Origin: Polaromonas sp.
Lineage (GTDB): Bacteria; Pseudomonadota; Gammaproteobacteria; Burkholderiales; Burkholderiaceae_C
Direction of reading: 5' to 3'
Assembly: GCF_012927455.1 (NCBI RefSeq)
Contig: NZ_JABBPE010000016.1
Span: 186,001 to 250,000 of the forward strand
Length of the DNA: 64,000 nt
In this document: one piece after another, positions 53,389-62,049 of the stretch
How the letters are laid out: each line of letters opens with the position of its first letter
Numbering within the stretch: position 1 is the stretch's first letter
The notes under the pieces: model-generated
The model's input: the letters and a program-made list of their open reading frames with translations, nothing else
What the model was told of the DNA's origin: nothing
Database searches by the model: none
Program-made: the position numbers and the translations under genes

Positions 53389-53401
53389 TAGAAAATTTCT
53401 A
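53389..53401. promoter_or_regulatory. Small palindrome upstream of rubrerythrin
   Basis: TAGAAA and TTTCTA around one central base, inside a wider AGATAG...CTATCT pair (53377-53404). Its AT-rich location upstream of a peroxide-defence gene suggests a regulator site, but I cannot assign a protein. Confidence 0.4.
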
Positions 53402-53739
53402 TCTAAAAGGCTAATTGGAATTAACTAATCGATTTATAGAAACTATTAACGGCCTCCAATTGATTGCGGGCAAGGCTGAGGCCGCTGCAGCCGGAGCCCC
53501 ATCGCCTGCCGCTGATGTGCGCCGCGCATCAAGGACGTTGCTGGATGTCTTGATACCGCGAATACGTTTGAAGCAGAAAACCAGCCCGGCAAGTGACTTT
53601 GAGTTAAAGATGGGCTGAAAAAGACCACACTTCTGTGCTAAATCAAAGACTCGTTTGTGGATGTATCAAATGCCTACATGGATGCAAAAACCCACATTGC
53701 TGCTCCAAGGCAACAGAAATAAATGATTCATTTCATCTT

Positions 53740-54215
53740 GTGGCGCACGCCACGCTGCGGCGCCTGGCCGCTTTCCCGGTGCTGCTGCTGGGTCTGAGTG
53801 CTGGCGCGCAGGCGCAAGCCACATCGAAGCCCCCGACCACGGCTGCATCGCCAGCAGCCGGCACAACATGACCCAGCGCTTTCTGGGCGGCAGCGCGGGC
53901 TGGATGAACCCGTCGCGCAACGTCGACAACGGCGAGCACGAGGTGGTGGCGTTGGGCCGCGACGGCAAGGAGCGCTTTCGGCTCGGGTCGAACGGCCAGC
54001 AGACCGGGCAAGTCAATATCCGACTGGCGGCGACGACAGGCACCAACGGCGCGCTGCATGTGGCCGATTCGCAAAACTTCCGGGTCCAGAAATTCGATTC
54101 AAACGGGAATTTTTTGCTCGCCTTCGGCGCAAGCGTGCTGGCTATCAGCAAAGCAGTGGGCGCGCAGTGGCAACGCCCTGCAAAACCACCTCAACTTCCG
54201 GTCACGCCGCGATAG
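53740..54215 (+). pseudogene. NHL-repeat beta-propeller protein remnant
   Basis: A signal-peptide-like N-terminus (LAAFPVLLLGLSAGAQAQ) from a GTG at 53740 runs to a stop at 53871. In another frame from 53868 come one or two NHL blades: GWMNPSRNVDNGEHEVVALG and NGALHVADSQNFRVQKFDSN. Full NHL proteins have five or six blades; most of this one is missing. The 5' part and the blades are out of frame. The stretch 53402-53739 holds no gene I would support. Confidence 0.6.
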
Positions 54216-54796
54216 GCCTCGCGGGTAGTGTGCGGCACCGACGCCAGCAGTTGCGCATACGAGGTCTGGTGGCGCACCTGCATGCGCGCTGAGGCAATGG
54301 TTTTTGATTTGCAAAACCAATGGCAGCTGTGCTGCATCAGATATAGCTCGGCCGACATCGCGAAGGCCTTGTCTTTGGGCGTGCGCTGCAAGCTGTTCTG
54401 CGCGGCACTGCCGAGGCCCTGCGCATGCACGCGCAAGAGCTTGCGCAGGTCAAAGGTCGCAGCCGGAAACAGCTTGTCGGCAAAAGGAATGGACAGCGGC
54501 AGTTTGCTGACGCGCGCCTCCTGCTCGGGGACGGTGGAAAACTCGGCGACGAAGCTGTTGAACTGCTCACTGAGCTTGCTCTCGGTGCTGTCCAGCAGAT
54601 GCCAGATCTGCTCGCGCCGCTCGACATCGGTTTCTCCCAGTGCGCGCAGGTAGCCCGCGGTCAGGCTTTCCATCAGTTTCTCAATCTGGTACTTGCCCAG
54701 ATGGCTGCCCAGCAGGGCGATGCGCCGGCTTGAATTTCTCGCTCTGAGCACGTAAGCGCCGATGGCGATCAGCATCGCCAGTACAAAAATTTCCAT
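54191..54796 (-). CDS. Hypothetical membrane-anchored protein
   Basis: A 201-residue protein with one N-terminal membrane helix (MEIFVLAMLIAIGAYVL) and a cytoplasmic helical body rich in Lys, Glu and Gln. I do not recognise a family. Visible blocks are ALLGSHLGKYQIEKLMESLT and LYLMQHSCHWFCKSKTIA. It overlaps the end of the NHL remnant on the opposite strand by 25 bases. Codon use is like the neighbours, so it is probably a real gene. Confidence 0.65.
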   Translation of the reverse strand: MEIFVLAMLIAIGAYVLRARNSSRRIALLGSHLGKYQIEKLMESLTAGYLRALGETDVERREQIWHLLDSTESKLSEQFNSFVAEFSTVPEQEARVSKLPLSIPFADKLFPAATFDLRKLLRVHAQGLGSAAQNSLQRTPKDKAFAMSAELYLMQHSCHWFCKSKTIASARMQVRHQTSYAQLLASVPHTTREAYRGVTGS

Positions 54797-55087
54797 GTCT
54801 GCTTTTTGTTTGGAGGTGGTTGGACTATCAGCAAAGTGTAGTCACACCGTCGACGTTGGGCTTTCATGCGCTGGTTTGCGGATGCAACTGCCAGCCCTGA
54901 CTGCTGCGCAAAAGCTGGCCTGCACGCTGACGCAGAAATTGTGAAAGACATCACGGTAAGGGACAGAACATGATGTCTGTCGTTAGCAATTTGTATCGCA
55001 CGAAACGTAAACTCACAAAACTTGCTGTTGTAGGTCCACTAGTGAAATTTCGGCATTTTTTTTGTTTTTTTTTGGAAAGTGACAGCA

Positions 55088-56155
55088 ATGAAACGAACTC
55101 ATGATTTGAGTTGGCCTGCCGTCGTGCTGGCAACCAGTTGCCTTGCCGCCTGCTGGACCACACAGGCGCAGGAGTTGAACAAAAGCGCAGCCATCGCTCT
55201 CAAACCCGCCGATTTCCAGCAGTGGCGACTTGCTGCCGCGCCACCCCATCCCGTAGACAACAAGCCCAGCGCCGACCGCGTGGCCCTTGGGAAAATGCTG
55301 TTTTTTGATCCGCGCGTTTCCCGCGACGGCAATATGTCGTGCGCCACCTGCCATAGCCCGGCTTTTGGCTGGTCTGACGGCCTGCCCACCGGCCGCGGTT
55401 TTCAGAGCCAACTGCTAAGCCGGGCTACGCCGACGATCGTGAATACCGCTTACAACACCATCCAGATGTGGGACGGTCGCAAGAAAACCCTGGAAGACCA
55501 GGCAATCGGGCCGCTCGAAGCGAGCCCCGAGATGAACACCGATCTGGAACGCTTCTTCGCCTGGATCAACGAAAACGATGGCTACAAGAAAGCCTTTGCG
55601 AAAGCCTACCCGGCAGAGCCCATCGGTACCGAAACATTTAAAAAAGCAGTAGCGTCCTATGAGCGCACCGTGATCAGCCGGACATCGCCGTTTGACCGCT
55701 GGATTGCCGGCGACAAGAAGGCCATGACGGCACTGCAGTTGCGCGGCCTGGCGCTCTTCGTCGATCCGGTCAAAGGCAACTGCGTGGCGTGTCACGCCGC
55801 TCCAAATTTCACTGACAACGGTTTCCATAATCTGGGACTGGCCTCTTTCGGCAATGAAAGCCCTGATCAGGGCCGCTTTGCCCACAAGAAAGTCGCAGCG
55901 CTGAAAGGCGCTTTCAAGACACCGACCTTGCGCGACATCGAACGTACCGCACCGTATTTTCATGATGGCTCGGCCAAAACCCTGCTGGATGTCGTCGAAC
56001 ACTATGACCGCGGTGGCGAGGTGAAAACAAATCTGTCGTCCAACATGAAGCCGCTGCATTTGACGGCTCAGGAAAAAGAAGAACTGGTCGGCTTCATGAA
56101 GGCCTTGAGCAGCCCACTGACGCCAACCAGCTTCCCGCAACTGCCGCCGAACTGA
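55088..56155 (+). CDS. Di-heme cytochrome c peroxidase (CCP/MauG family)
   Basis: Periplasmic di-heme protein that reduces hydrogen peroxide, or a MauG-like oxidase. I start at the ATG at 55088 ([16 protein letters not shown]), with GGAAAG a few bases upstream; it has 355 residues. Heme sites are CATCH (Cys85) and CVACH (Cys232). The block [20 protein letters not shown] and a late [20 protein letters not shown] are family marks. The N-terminus is a signal peptide; LAAC (Cys22) could be a lipobox. A T-rich tract (two runs of seven to nine T) lies upstream. It is the first gene of a four-gene run in which the next starts three bases after the stop. Confidence 0.92.
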   Translation: MKRTHDLSWPAVVLATSCLAACWTTQAQELNKSAAIALKPADFQQWRLAAAPPHPVDNKPSADRVALGKMLFFDPRVSRDGNMSCATCHSPAFGWSDGLPTGRGFQSQLLSRATPTIVNTAYNTIQMWDGRKKTLEDQAIGPLEASPEMNTDLERFFAWINENDGYKKAFAKAYPAEPIGTETFKKAVASYERTVISRTSPFDRWIAGDKKAMTALQLRGLALFVDPVKGNCVACHAAPNFTDNGFHNLGLASFGNESPDQGRFAHKKVAALKGAFKTPTLRDIERTAPYFHDGSAKTLLDVVEHYDRGGEVKTNLSSNMKPLHLTAQEKEELVGFMKALSSPLTPTSFPQLPPN

Positions 56156-56157
56156 TC

Positions 56158-57687
56158 ATGGGAACAGCCGTCCTGACTTCTCCCATGGCGGCGCGCTGGC
56201 GGCTTTCGTCGTTTTCAGGCAAAACCGGCTGGCGCGCAAAGATTCGCCTGTTTGCCGCCGTCGTCACCTTCAACACGGTGCTGGTCGGCGTTGTCGGTGC
56301 GCTGGCCATCGGCTACATGAACCGGTCCACGCGCGACGCAATCGACCGCGCCAATGCCGACGCTGGCGCGGCGTCGAGCGCCCGCGTGTCGGTCATCGGC
56401 ATAGACCGGGCGCAAGCGCGCCTGATCGCCGCCAGCGAACCCAAGTCGGTTCGCATCGAGGCAGTTGCCGCCATACGCGCTGCCGCTTATCTGGACGACA
56501 ACCTGCAGGCGCTGGAAAAAGCATTGCCTGGCGACCCGCTGGTCAAGCAGCTGGTCAGCCTGAACACTGAAATCACGTCGACGAGAATGTCCTTAATCAA
56601 GGCGGCAAGGGCGCAAGACCCTGCAACCGCCCAGGAACTCAGCATCAAGAGCAGCGCCACGATCAAGCAGATCGAAGAGCTGTCCGAAGCTATCTACACT
56701 CAGCAACAGACCGCGCTGGCAGCGGAAGTCGCCTCTACCGAACGCACCGGCCAGCAAGCCATCGTGGCGCTGGGCATTTTCACCCTGCTCAGCATCGTCA
56801 TCGCGGCCCTGGCCTGCGCCAAATTTTCCAGGCTGCTTGCCAAGTCGATCGGCAACCTGCAGGGCGGCGAAGAAGCACTCAGTGGCAACGCCGCTCACGT
56901 GGCGCGAATTGCCGAGGATATTTCGGAATGCGACGCGCGCACCGGCGCAGCGGTCGGCGAGATAGAAGCCGGCATGCAAGGCGTTGATGCGGCAACGCAA
57001 AGATCCGAGCAACAACTCCACGAGGCCATCGAGCACATCCAGCGCATGGTAGACGCGGTGATTCAAAACGCGACAAGCGTGTCGCGGATTTCTGGCGACT
57101 TTCAGTCCATGCGCAGCGATATACAGGGCGCCGTCGCCATCACGCAGGGGCTACAGCAGTCGGTCGGAAAAATCAACATGATTGCCGGCACCATCTCCGA
57201 TATCTCCCGGCAGACCAATATGCTGTCGCTGAACGCGGCCATTGAAGCCGCACGCGTTGGGGAAATGGGCCGGGGCTTTGGCGTGGTGGCGGCCGAGGTG
57301 CGCTCACTGGCCCAGCGTACGCAGCAGGCGACGACCGAAATCCTCAAGATCGCGTCCAGTATCGATACCGAATTCGGCGTGGCCACAACCTCCTTGAGCA
57401 GCTCCGCGGCGAAAGCCAACGGCTACACCGGGCAACTGACAGACGTGGTCAGCAAATCCGACCAGACCGCGCAATTGAGTTCGACCGCAAAAGCGAAGAT
57501 GGACGCGGTCGCGCAGGAGATGACTTTGCTGCGCCGGGCGATCAACACGATTGAATCCCAGTTGACCGAGGTGCAGGCCACCACGGAACAAAGCTTTGTG
57601 CAGACTTCCGAGATGCAGAAAGTTTCCTTGGCCTTGTCGCGTTCGGCCGATGCGCTGGGCTTGCTGGCCGAGAACCTGAAACTTTAA
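56158..57687 (+). CDS. Methyl-accepting chemotaxis protein
   Basis: Chemoreceptor of 509 residues. Helix 1 covers about 31-53, the periplasmic sensor about 54-200 is helical (four-helix-bundle-like), and helix 2 is about 200-222. The HAMP region after it is short or atypical ([20 protein letters not shown]). The signalling tip is typical: [20 protein letters not shown], then [20 protein letters not shown]. Its ATG is three bases after the peroxidase stop, and a cupredoxin and a cytochrome c follow, so this receptor is embedded in a periplasmic redox operon. Confidence 0.9.
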   Translation: MGTAVLTSPMAARWRLSSFSGKTGWRAKIRLFAAVVTFNTVLVGVVGALAIGYMNRSTRDAIDRANADAGAASSARVSVIGIDRAQARLIAASEPKSVRIEAVAAIRAAAYLDDNLQALEKALPGDPLVKQLVSLNTEITSTRMSLIKAARAQDPATAQELSIKSSATIKQIEELSEAIYTQQQTALAAEVASTERTGQQAIVALGIFTLLSIVIAALACAKFSRLLAKSIGNLQGGEEALSGNAAHVARIAEDISECDARTGAAVGEIEAGMQGVDAATQRSEQQLHEAIEHIQRMVDAVIQNATSVSRISGDFQSMRSDIQGAVAITQGLQQSVGKINMIAGTISDISRQTNMLSLNAAIEAARVGEMGRGFGVVAAEVRSLAQRTQQATTEILKIASSIDTEFGVATTSLSSSAAKANGYTGQLTDVVSKSDQTAQLSSTAKAKMDAVAQEMTLLRRAINTIESQLTEVQATTEQSFVQTSEMQKVSLALSRSADALGLLAENLKL

Positions 57688-57729
57688 AAACTTTTAACTA
57701 CGGACTTCCGAATTTTCAACGGAAAAAAT

Positions 57730-58053
57730 ATGAAACATGACATTCGCCTGGCCTTTATTTTCGGACTGTTGCTAGTCTCTGCCTCCTTGCACGCCAAAGA
57801 CTTCGAAGTGTCCCAGAAGGACAAGAAATTCTCCCGGAGCACCTTGACCGTGAAGGTCGGGGACGCCGTGAGTTTTAAAAACGAAGACGCTTTTGCGCAT
57901 AATATTTTCTCTTTGTCCGATACGAAAACTTTCGATCTCGGCTCTTACCCATCGGGGCAGGCCAAAAAAGTTGTCTTCGACAAGCCCGGCATGGCCGAGA
58001 TTGAATGCGCCATTCATCCCGACATGACAATGGTGGTCGAGGTTCAGAAATGA
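57730..58053 (+). CDS. Cupredoxin (plastocyanin/azurin-like)
   Basis: Small periplasmic type 1 copper protein of 107 residues with a signal peptide ending VSASLHA. Copper ligands are His57 (DAFAHNIFSL), Cys93 and His96 (IECAIHPDMT) and Met99. The compact loop CAIHPDM is close to those of methylamine-utilisation-type cupredoxins. It should pass electrons to or from the peroxidase and the cytochrome c downstream, whose ATG overlaps its stop. Confidence 0.93.
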   Translation: MKHDIRLAFIFGLLLVSASLHAKDFEVSQKDKKFSRSTLTVKVGDAVSFKNEDAFAHNIFSLSDTKTFDLGSYPSGQAKKVVFDKPGMAEIECAIHPDMTMVVEVQK

Positions 58054-58445
58054 AGCGCTGGATAGTCCTGGTGCTGGCCGGCCTTATCGGTCATGGCGCG
58101 GCCGCGGCAGCCGACGCCGGCGTGGCCTCTGATGGCGACTTTCCGCCCAAAGCATCGCCCGAGGCGATGGTTTACCGCGGCAACATTGTCTACAGCAACT
58201 ACTGTGTCTTGTGTCATGGCGTGAAAGCCGATGGAATGGGGCGGGCGGCCAAAATCTACAATCCAAAGCCGTCCAATTTGGCCATGAGCGACAAGAACGT
58301 CCAGTACAAGGAATTGATAATCAGGCAAGGCGGTGCTGCGCTGGCCCGCTCCAAGTTCATGCCGCCGTGGAACGATGAACTCACCAACGAGCAGGTTTCC
58401 GATGTCGTTGGATTTTTGGAATCATTGAAGACCGCTGCTCGATAA
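58050..58445 (+). CDS. Cytochrome c (mono-heme, class I)
   Basis: Periplasmic electron carrier. The ATG at 58050 (MKRWIVLVLAGLIGHG) overlaps the cupredoxin stop; the product has 131 residues with a signal peptide. Heme binding is CVLCH (Cys52, Cys55, His56), and Met104 in SKFMPPWNDEL is the likely sixth ligand. It is the last gene of the peroxidase, MCP, cupredoxin and cytochrome run. Confidence 0.93.
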   Translation: MKRWIVLVLAGLIGHGAAAAADAGVASDGDFPPKASPEAMVYRGNIVYSNYCVLCHGVKADGMGRAAKIYNPKPSNLAMSDKNVQYKELIIRQGGAALARSKFMPPWNDELTNEQVSDVVGFLESLKTAAR

Positions 58446-58524
58446 AGAGGTGGTTTGCCGGCACCAGCGGTTCGCGGGCACAACGCGTGCGTGAAGTGGT
58501 GGAAGAAAACCGGAAACTTGCCCG

Positions 58525-59096
58525 GTGACCGCACCGCCAGTTTTCCACCTGCTTGCCGGCCCAAACGGCGCAGGCAAATCGACGCTGTACGCGCCTTGAT
58601 GAAAGACGGACACATCAACGCCGAGTTGACTTCGTGAACGCCGACCTGTTTGAGCGACCCCCTGCAACACATCACTTACCCCGAGCAGCGCTCAAAGGCA
58701 GCCCGCGACTGGGCTGATGCGCCGCGAACAGCCAGGCTTTCGGCGCGCGAGTCATTCGTCAGCGAAGCGGTTTTTTCCCACGAGTCCAAGCTGACTTTGA
58801 TTGAAGAAGCGGTCCCACATGGTTTCGTGGTCGCGCTGTATGTGGTGGCGCTTGACGATCCCCAGCGCTTGCTCGCACGCATTCAGCAGCGTGTGCGCGA
58901 AGGCGGTCATGACGTGCCGCCGGACAGGATTTTGGCTCGCTACCCGCGCACACTGATCAATTTAAGCAAAGCGCTTGGTTTGGCTGCTGCGGCTTATCTG
59001 TATGAGTCACGGGAGCTGGACGATGGCGGGCCACACATGGTGGCGATATGCAAGGGTGGGAAAGTGACAGCATTTGTTGAGTCTTTGCCGCAGTAG
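58525..59096 (+). pseudogene. Zeta-toxin family kinase, frameshifted
   Basis: From a GTG at 58525 the frame reads VFHLLAGPNGAGKSTLY (Walker A), then is lost. Three frame changes are needed to follow it: to ALMKDGHINAEL, to DFVNADLFE, and finally to PLQHITYPEQRSKAARDWAD, which is open to 59096. The last block includes ESFVSEAVFSHESKLTLIEE and VPPDRILARYPRTLINLSKA, typical of zeta-like kinases. Just upstream, REVVEENRKLAR ends with a stop overlapping the GTG and looks like the tail of the cognate small antitoxin. The toxin is dead. Confidence 0.8.
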
Positions 59097-59157
59097 GCGC
59101 AAAGACGGTTGGATGATCTGGTGCCGAAGCGGATCAATCCGCAAACTCGGGTGACGA

Positions 59158-59550
59158 TCAGGCAGCCGCAAACCGACTTCGAAGATACGCAATGATCTTC
59201 TCCGAGTCGTAAAGCCACTGGCTATTTCCAGCCGCATCGGTAATCTTTAAACAAGGTACTTTGGCTTGCCCGCCTTTCAGAGTCAACTCTTCCCGGTCGG
59301 TGCTAGGGTGTTGCGCGTCAATGCGCTTGATATTGAGCGAAAGCCGGTTGATTTCCTGCCGCACCTTCATGCAGAACGGGCAAGTCTTGTATTGATACAA
59401 AGCCAGGCTCTGGCATTGCAGATCGGCACTTTGCTGCGCGGCCTGCGCGCGAACAATACCTTTAGGCTGGCTCAGTTTTTCCTTAAACAGCATCACCGGG
59501 CCGAGAACGACGCGCAGGGTTCTGAAGAACGTTCTGATAATAATTTTCAT
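59158..59550 (-). CDS. Glutaredoxin-like protein with N-terminal membrane segment
   Basis: A 130-residue thioredoxin-fold protein. An N-terminal hydrophobic lead (MKIIIRTFFRTLRVVLGPVM) is followed by a linker, then a glutaredoxin domain with CPFC (Cys57, Cys60) in LYQYKTCPFCMKVRQEIN. The cis-Pro is in KVPCLKI, and the GSH-type C-terminal signature SQWLYDSEKIIAYLRSRF is clear. It may act in thiol-disulfide exchange at the membrane. It lies alone between the zeta remnant and pepP. Confidence 0.88.
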   Translation of the reverse strand: MKIIIRTFFRTLRVVLGPVMLFKEKLSQPKGIVRAQAAQQSADLQCQSLALYQYKTCPFCMKVRQEINRLSLNIKRIDAQHPSTDREELTLKGGQAKVPCLKITDAAGNSQWLYDSEKIIAYLRSRFAAA

Positions 59551-59595
59551 AGCGGATTTTAAGGGGCGTTAAAAATGCGTTGAACTGACCAGCGG

Positions 59596-61002
59596 TTAAC
59601 CCGCCATCAACGCCTCAATCTCGTCCGCCTTCACCGGCACGCCCCGCGTCATCAACTCGCAGCCCTTGGCCGTCACCAGTGCATCGTCTTCAATGCGTAT
59701 GCCGATGTTCCAGAATTCTTTCGGCACGCCCTTGGCGGGGCGCACATAAAGGCCGGGCTCCACCGTCAGCACCATGCCTGGCCGCAAGATGCGCGGTGGT
59801 TTTTTCATGACGAGTTGGCCCAGCGCGTCTTTCTCTTCGCGTGGGCGGCTGCCGGGCTCGGTGTAGTCGCCGCAGTCGTGCACGTCCATACCCATCCAGT
59901 GGCCGGTGCGGTGCATGTAGAACTGGCGATAGGCGCCCGACTCGAGCACGTCATCGACCTTGCCGTGCTTGGCTTTTGGCAGCAGGCCGCAGTCCAGCAT
60001 GCCTTCAATCAGTACGTGCGTGGCGGCCTCGTGCGGATCGGTAAAGCGCTTGCCGGGTTTGATGGCCTTGATCGCCGCTTCTTGCGAGGCCTGCACGATG
60101 TCGTAGAGCCGGCGCTGGGCGGGCGTGAATTTGCCGCCGGCCGGAAAGGTGCGCGTGATGTCGCTGGCGTAGCCGTCGAGCTCGCAGCCCGCGTCAATCA
60201 GGCAGAGCTGGCCGGCCTGCAGTTCGCTGTCGCCTGCGCGGTAATGCAGGATGCAGGCGTTGGCGCCGGCCGCGACGATGCTGGTGTAGGCCGGAAACTG
60301 CGCGCCGTGGCGGCGAAACTCGTGCAGTAGTTCGGCTTCAAGGTGGTATTCGCGCAGCCCGCCTTTGCTGGCCTTGCGGTCGCCGCGCAGCCGGGCGGCC
60401 GAGGTCTGCATGGCGCGCACATGGGCGCCGGCGGAAATCTTGCCGGCACGGCGCAAGATCGCCAGCTCGTGGCTGTCTTTCATCAAGCGCATTTCATCGA
60501 GCAGCTGGCACAGGTCGTGCTGGCTTTGCGGGCATTCAGCGCCATAGCGCACGCGCGCGCGCACCTTGCCCAGCCAGCCATCGACCTGGCTTTCCAGACC
60601 CTGGTGCGTGGCAAACGGAAACCACACGGCGTTCTGGTTGGCCAGCAGCGCGGGCATTTTTTCGTCGAGTGCGTCAACGCTGAAGGCCGCGTCCACACCC
60701 AGCTGGGCCGGCGCGGCTTTCGGGCCGAGCCGTAGACCGTCCCAGATTTCGCGTTCCAGATCCTTGGGGCGGCAAAACAGCGTGCTTTGGGAGGTTTTGC
60801 CGTTGGCTTCAATCACCAGCCAGGCGCCGGGTTCGCTGAAACCGGTCAGGTAATAAAAATAGCTGTCGTGGCGGTAGGGAAAGTCGCTGTCGCGGTTGCG
60901 TTGCAGTTCGGGCGCGGTCGGCAGCAAGGCGATGCCGCCGCCGGCGGCTTTCAGGGCGCGCGCGACAGCGGCGCGGCGTTTGGCGTAAATGGCAGAGTTC
61001 AT
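59596..61002 (-). CDS. pepP: Xaa-Pro aminopeptidase (aminopeptidase P)
   Basis: Dinuclear manganese peptidase of family M24 that removes N-terminal residues before proline. I start at the ATG at 61002 (MNSAIYAKRRAAVARA), giving 468 residues; a longer reading to 61131 overlaps murU. Metal ligands are the Asp pair in DAGCELDGYASDITRTFP, His in MHRTGHWMGMDVHDCGDY, Glu in VLTVEPGLYV and Glu in IGIRIEDDALV. The N-terminal creatinase-like domain has YRHDSYFYYLTGFSEPGAW. It follows murU on the same strand with 38 bases between. Confidence 0.94.
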   Translation of the reverse strand: MNSAIYAKRRAAVARALKAAGGGIALLPTAPELQRNRDSDFPYRHDSYFYYLTGFSEPGAWLVIEANGKTSQSTLFCRPKDLEREIWDGLRLGPKAAPAQLGVDAAFSVDALDEKMPALLANQNAVWFPFATHQGLESQVDGWLGKVRARVRYGAECPQSQHDLCQLLDEMRLMKDSHELAILRRAGKISAGAHVRAMQTSAARLRGDRKASKGGLREYHLEAELLHEFRRHGAQFPAYTSIVAAGANACILHYRAGDSELQAGQLCLIDAGCELDGYASDITRTFPAGGKFTPAQRRLYDIVQASQEAAIKAIKPGKRFTDPHEAATHVLIEGMLDCGLLPKAKHGKVDDVLESGAYRQFYMHRTGHWMGMDVHDCGDYTEPGSRPREEKDALGQLVMKKPPRILRPGMVLTVEPGLYVRPAKGVPKEFWNIGIRIEDDALVTAKGCELMTRGVPVKADEIEALMAG

Positions 61003-61040
61003 GAGGCGTGAAATTCCTTGGTGGTGGGTTCGGCTGGGCT

Positions 61041-61748
61041 TCAGCGGCTCTGGTTGAGAGCGGCCAGCCGCTCTGGCGTGCCCACGTCCGTCCATGCGCC
61101 TGAATATAGCGCCGCACTGACGCGGCCGCACTGCATGGCCTGGCGTAGCAGCGGTGCCAGTGCGGCCTTCTGGCCCACCGGCGTGTTCTTGAACAGCGAA
61201 GGCCGGTAAAGGCCTATGGTGCTATAGGTGAATTTTTGCGCCGCCTGGTCCAGCGCCAGACCGTCTGCCGACAAACCGAAGTCGCCTTTGAGGTTGTGCG
61301 GCGGATTGGCCACCAGGTAAATGTGCGCCAGCGCGCCGGATGTGGCAAAACGCGCGGCGTCTTCTGGCGAAAAGGTGAACGCTGGCGCGTAGACATCGCC
61401 CGCCAGCAGCCAGAACGGCGTGTCGTTTTTCAAGCTGTCAGCCATCAGCGGCAGCGCCGTGGCAATGCCGCCTGCGGTTTCCAGTGCGCCGCCAAAGCGC
61501 GCGCCTTCATGCGAGTAATTGATGCGCAGACCCCAGGCGCTGCCGTCGCCGAGCGTCGGCGCAAACTGCTGCTCCAGCCACGCCGTGTTGATGGTCACAT
61601 CGAGCACGCCGGCGCGCGCCAGATTCTCCAGATGCCAGGCGATCAGCGGCCGGCCCTGCACGCTCAACAGCGGCTTGGGGCAGTGGTCGGTCAGCGGGCG
61701 CATGCGTTCGCCGCGGCCGGCGGCAAGAATCAGGGCTTGAGGAGTCAT
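61041..61748 (-). CDS. murU: N-acetylmuramate-1-phosphate uridylyltransferase MurU
   Basis: Nucleotidyltransferase of 235 residues that makes UDP-MurNAc from MurNAc-1-phosphate in the peptidoglycan recycling route, the step after AmgK. The N-terminal signature is LILAAGRGERMRPLTDHCPK. Other blocks are LSVQGRPLIAWHLENLARAG, DVTINTAWLEQQ and HEGARFGGALETAGGI. Ending AWTDVGTPERLAALN is typical. In most genomes it is beside amgK; here they are about 25 kb apart. Confidence 0.88.
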   Translation of the reverse strand: MTPQALILAAGRGERMRPLTDHCPKPLLSVQGRPLIAWHLENLARAGVLDVTINTAWLEQQFAPTLGDGSAWGLRINYSHEGARFGGALETAGGIATALPLMADSLKNDTPFWLLAGDVYAPAFTFSPEDAARFATSGALAHIYLVANPPHNLKGDFGLSADGLALDQAAQKFTYSTIGLYRPSLFKNTPVGQKAALAPLLRQAMQCGRVSAALYSGAWTDVGTPERLAALNQSR

Positions 61749-61780
61749 GGTGCTGGCGATTATCCTCTTTTAGCAACAAA

Positions 61781-61836
61781 ATAGCGTTGTAGCCTAAGTA
61801 ATACGGGCGTAAGCAGCTATTGAATTTATAGCAGAC
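61781..61836 (+). repeat. AT-rich interspersed repeat, copy 9
   Basis: ATAGCGTTGTAGCCTAAGTA, then ATACGGGCGTAAGCAGCTAT and TGAATTTATAGCAG. It lies in the 301-base gap between the divergent murU and tkt starts. The rest of the gap should hold both promoters; I see no operator there. Confidence 0.88.
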
Positions 61837-62049
61837 AAAAGACCGGTAGGGTCTGGCGCGGGCCTGCGCCGTAGCGCCAAGGACACACCCAACCGCAGGC
61901 TGTTTGTCGCCGCACGCAGCCGCATCCGAGGCGCCGCCAGGCGCATCCCGTAAAATCAGGGGTTTCCCCGTGTTGGCCGGTGTTGCGCGAAATGCGCCAT
62001 GGCTTGCCAGTCTCGGGCGCTGCGACCTTCACACCCTGGACTTCAAGCA

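Noticed and set aside
53415-53618. 67-codon frame from a TTG, product LELTNRFIETINGLQLIAGK and onward
   Set aside because: It lacks a ribosome-binding site and a known family; possibly a remnant, but I cannot name a parent.
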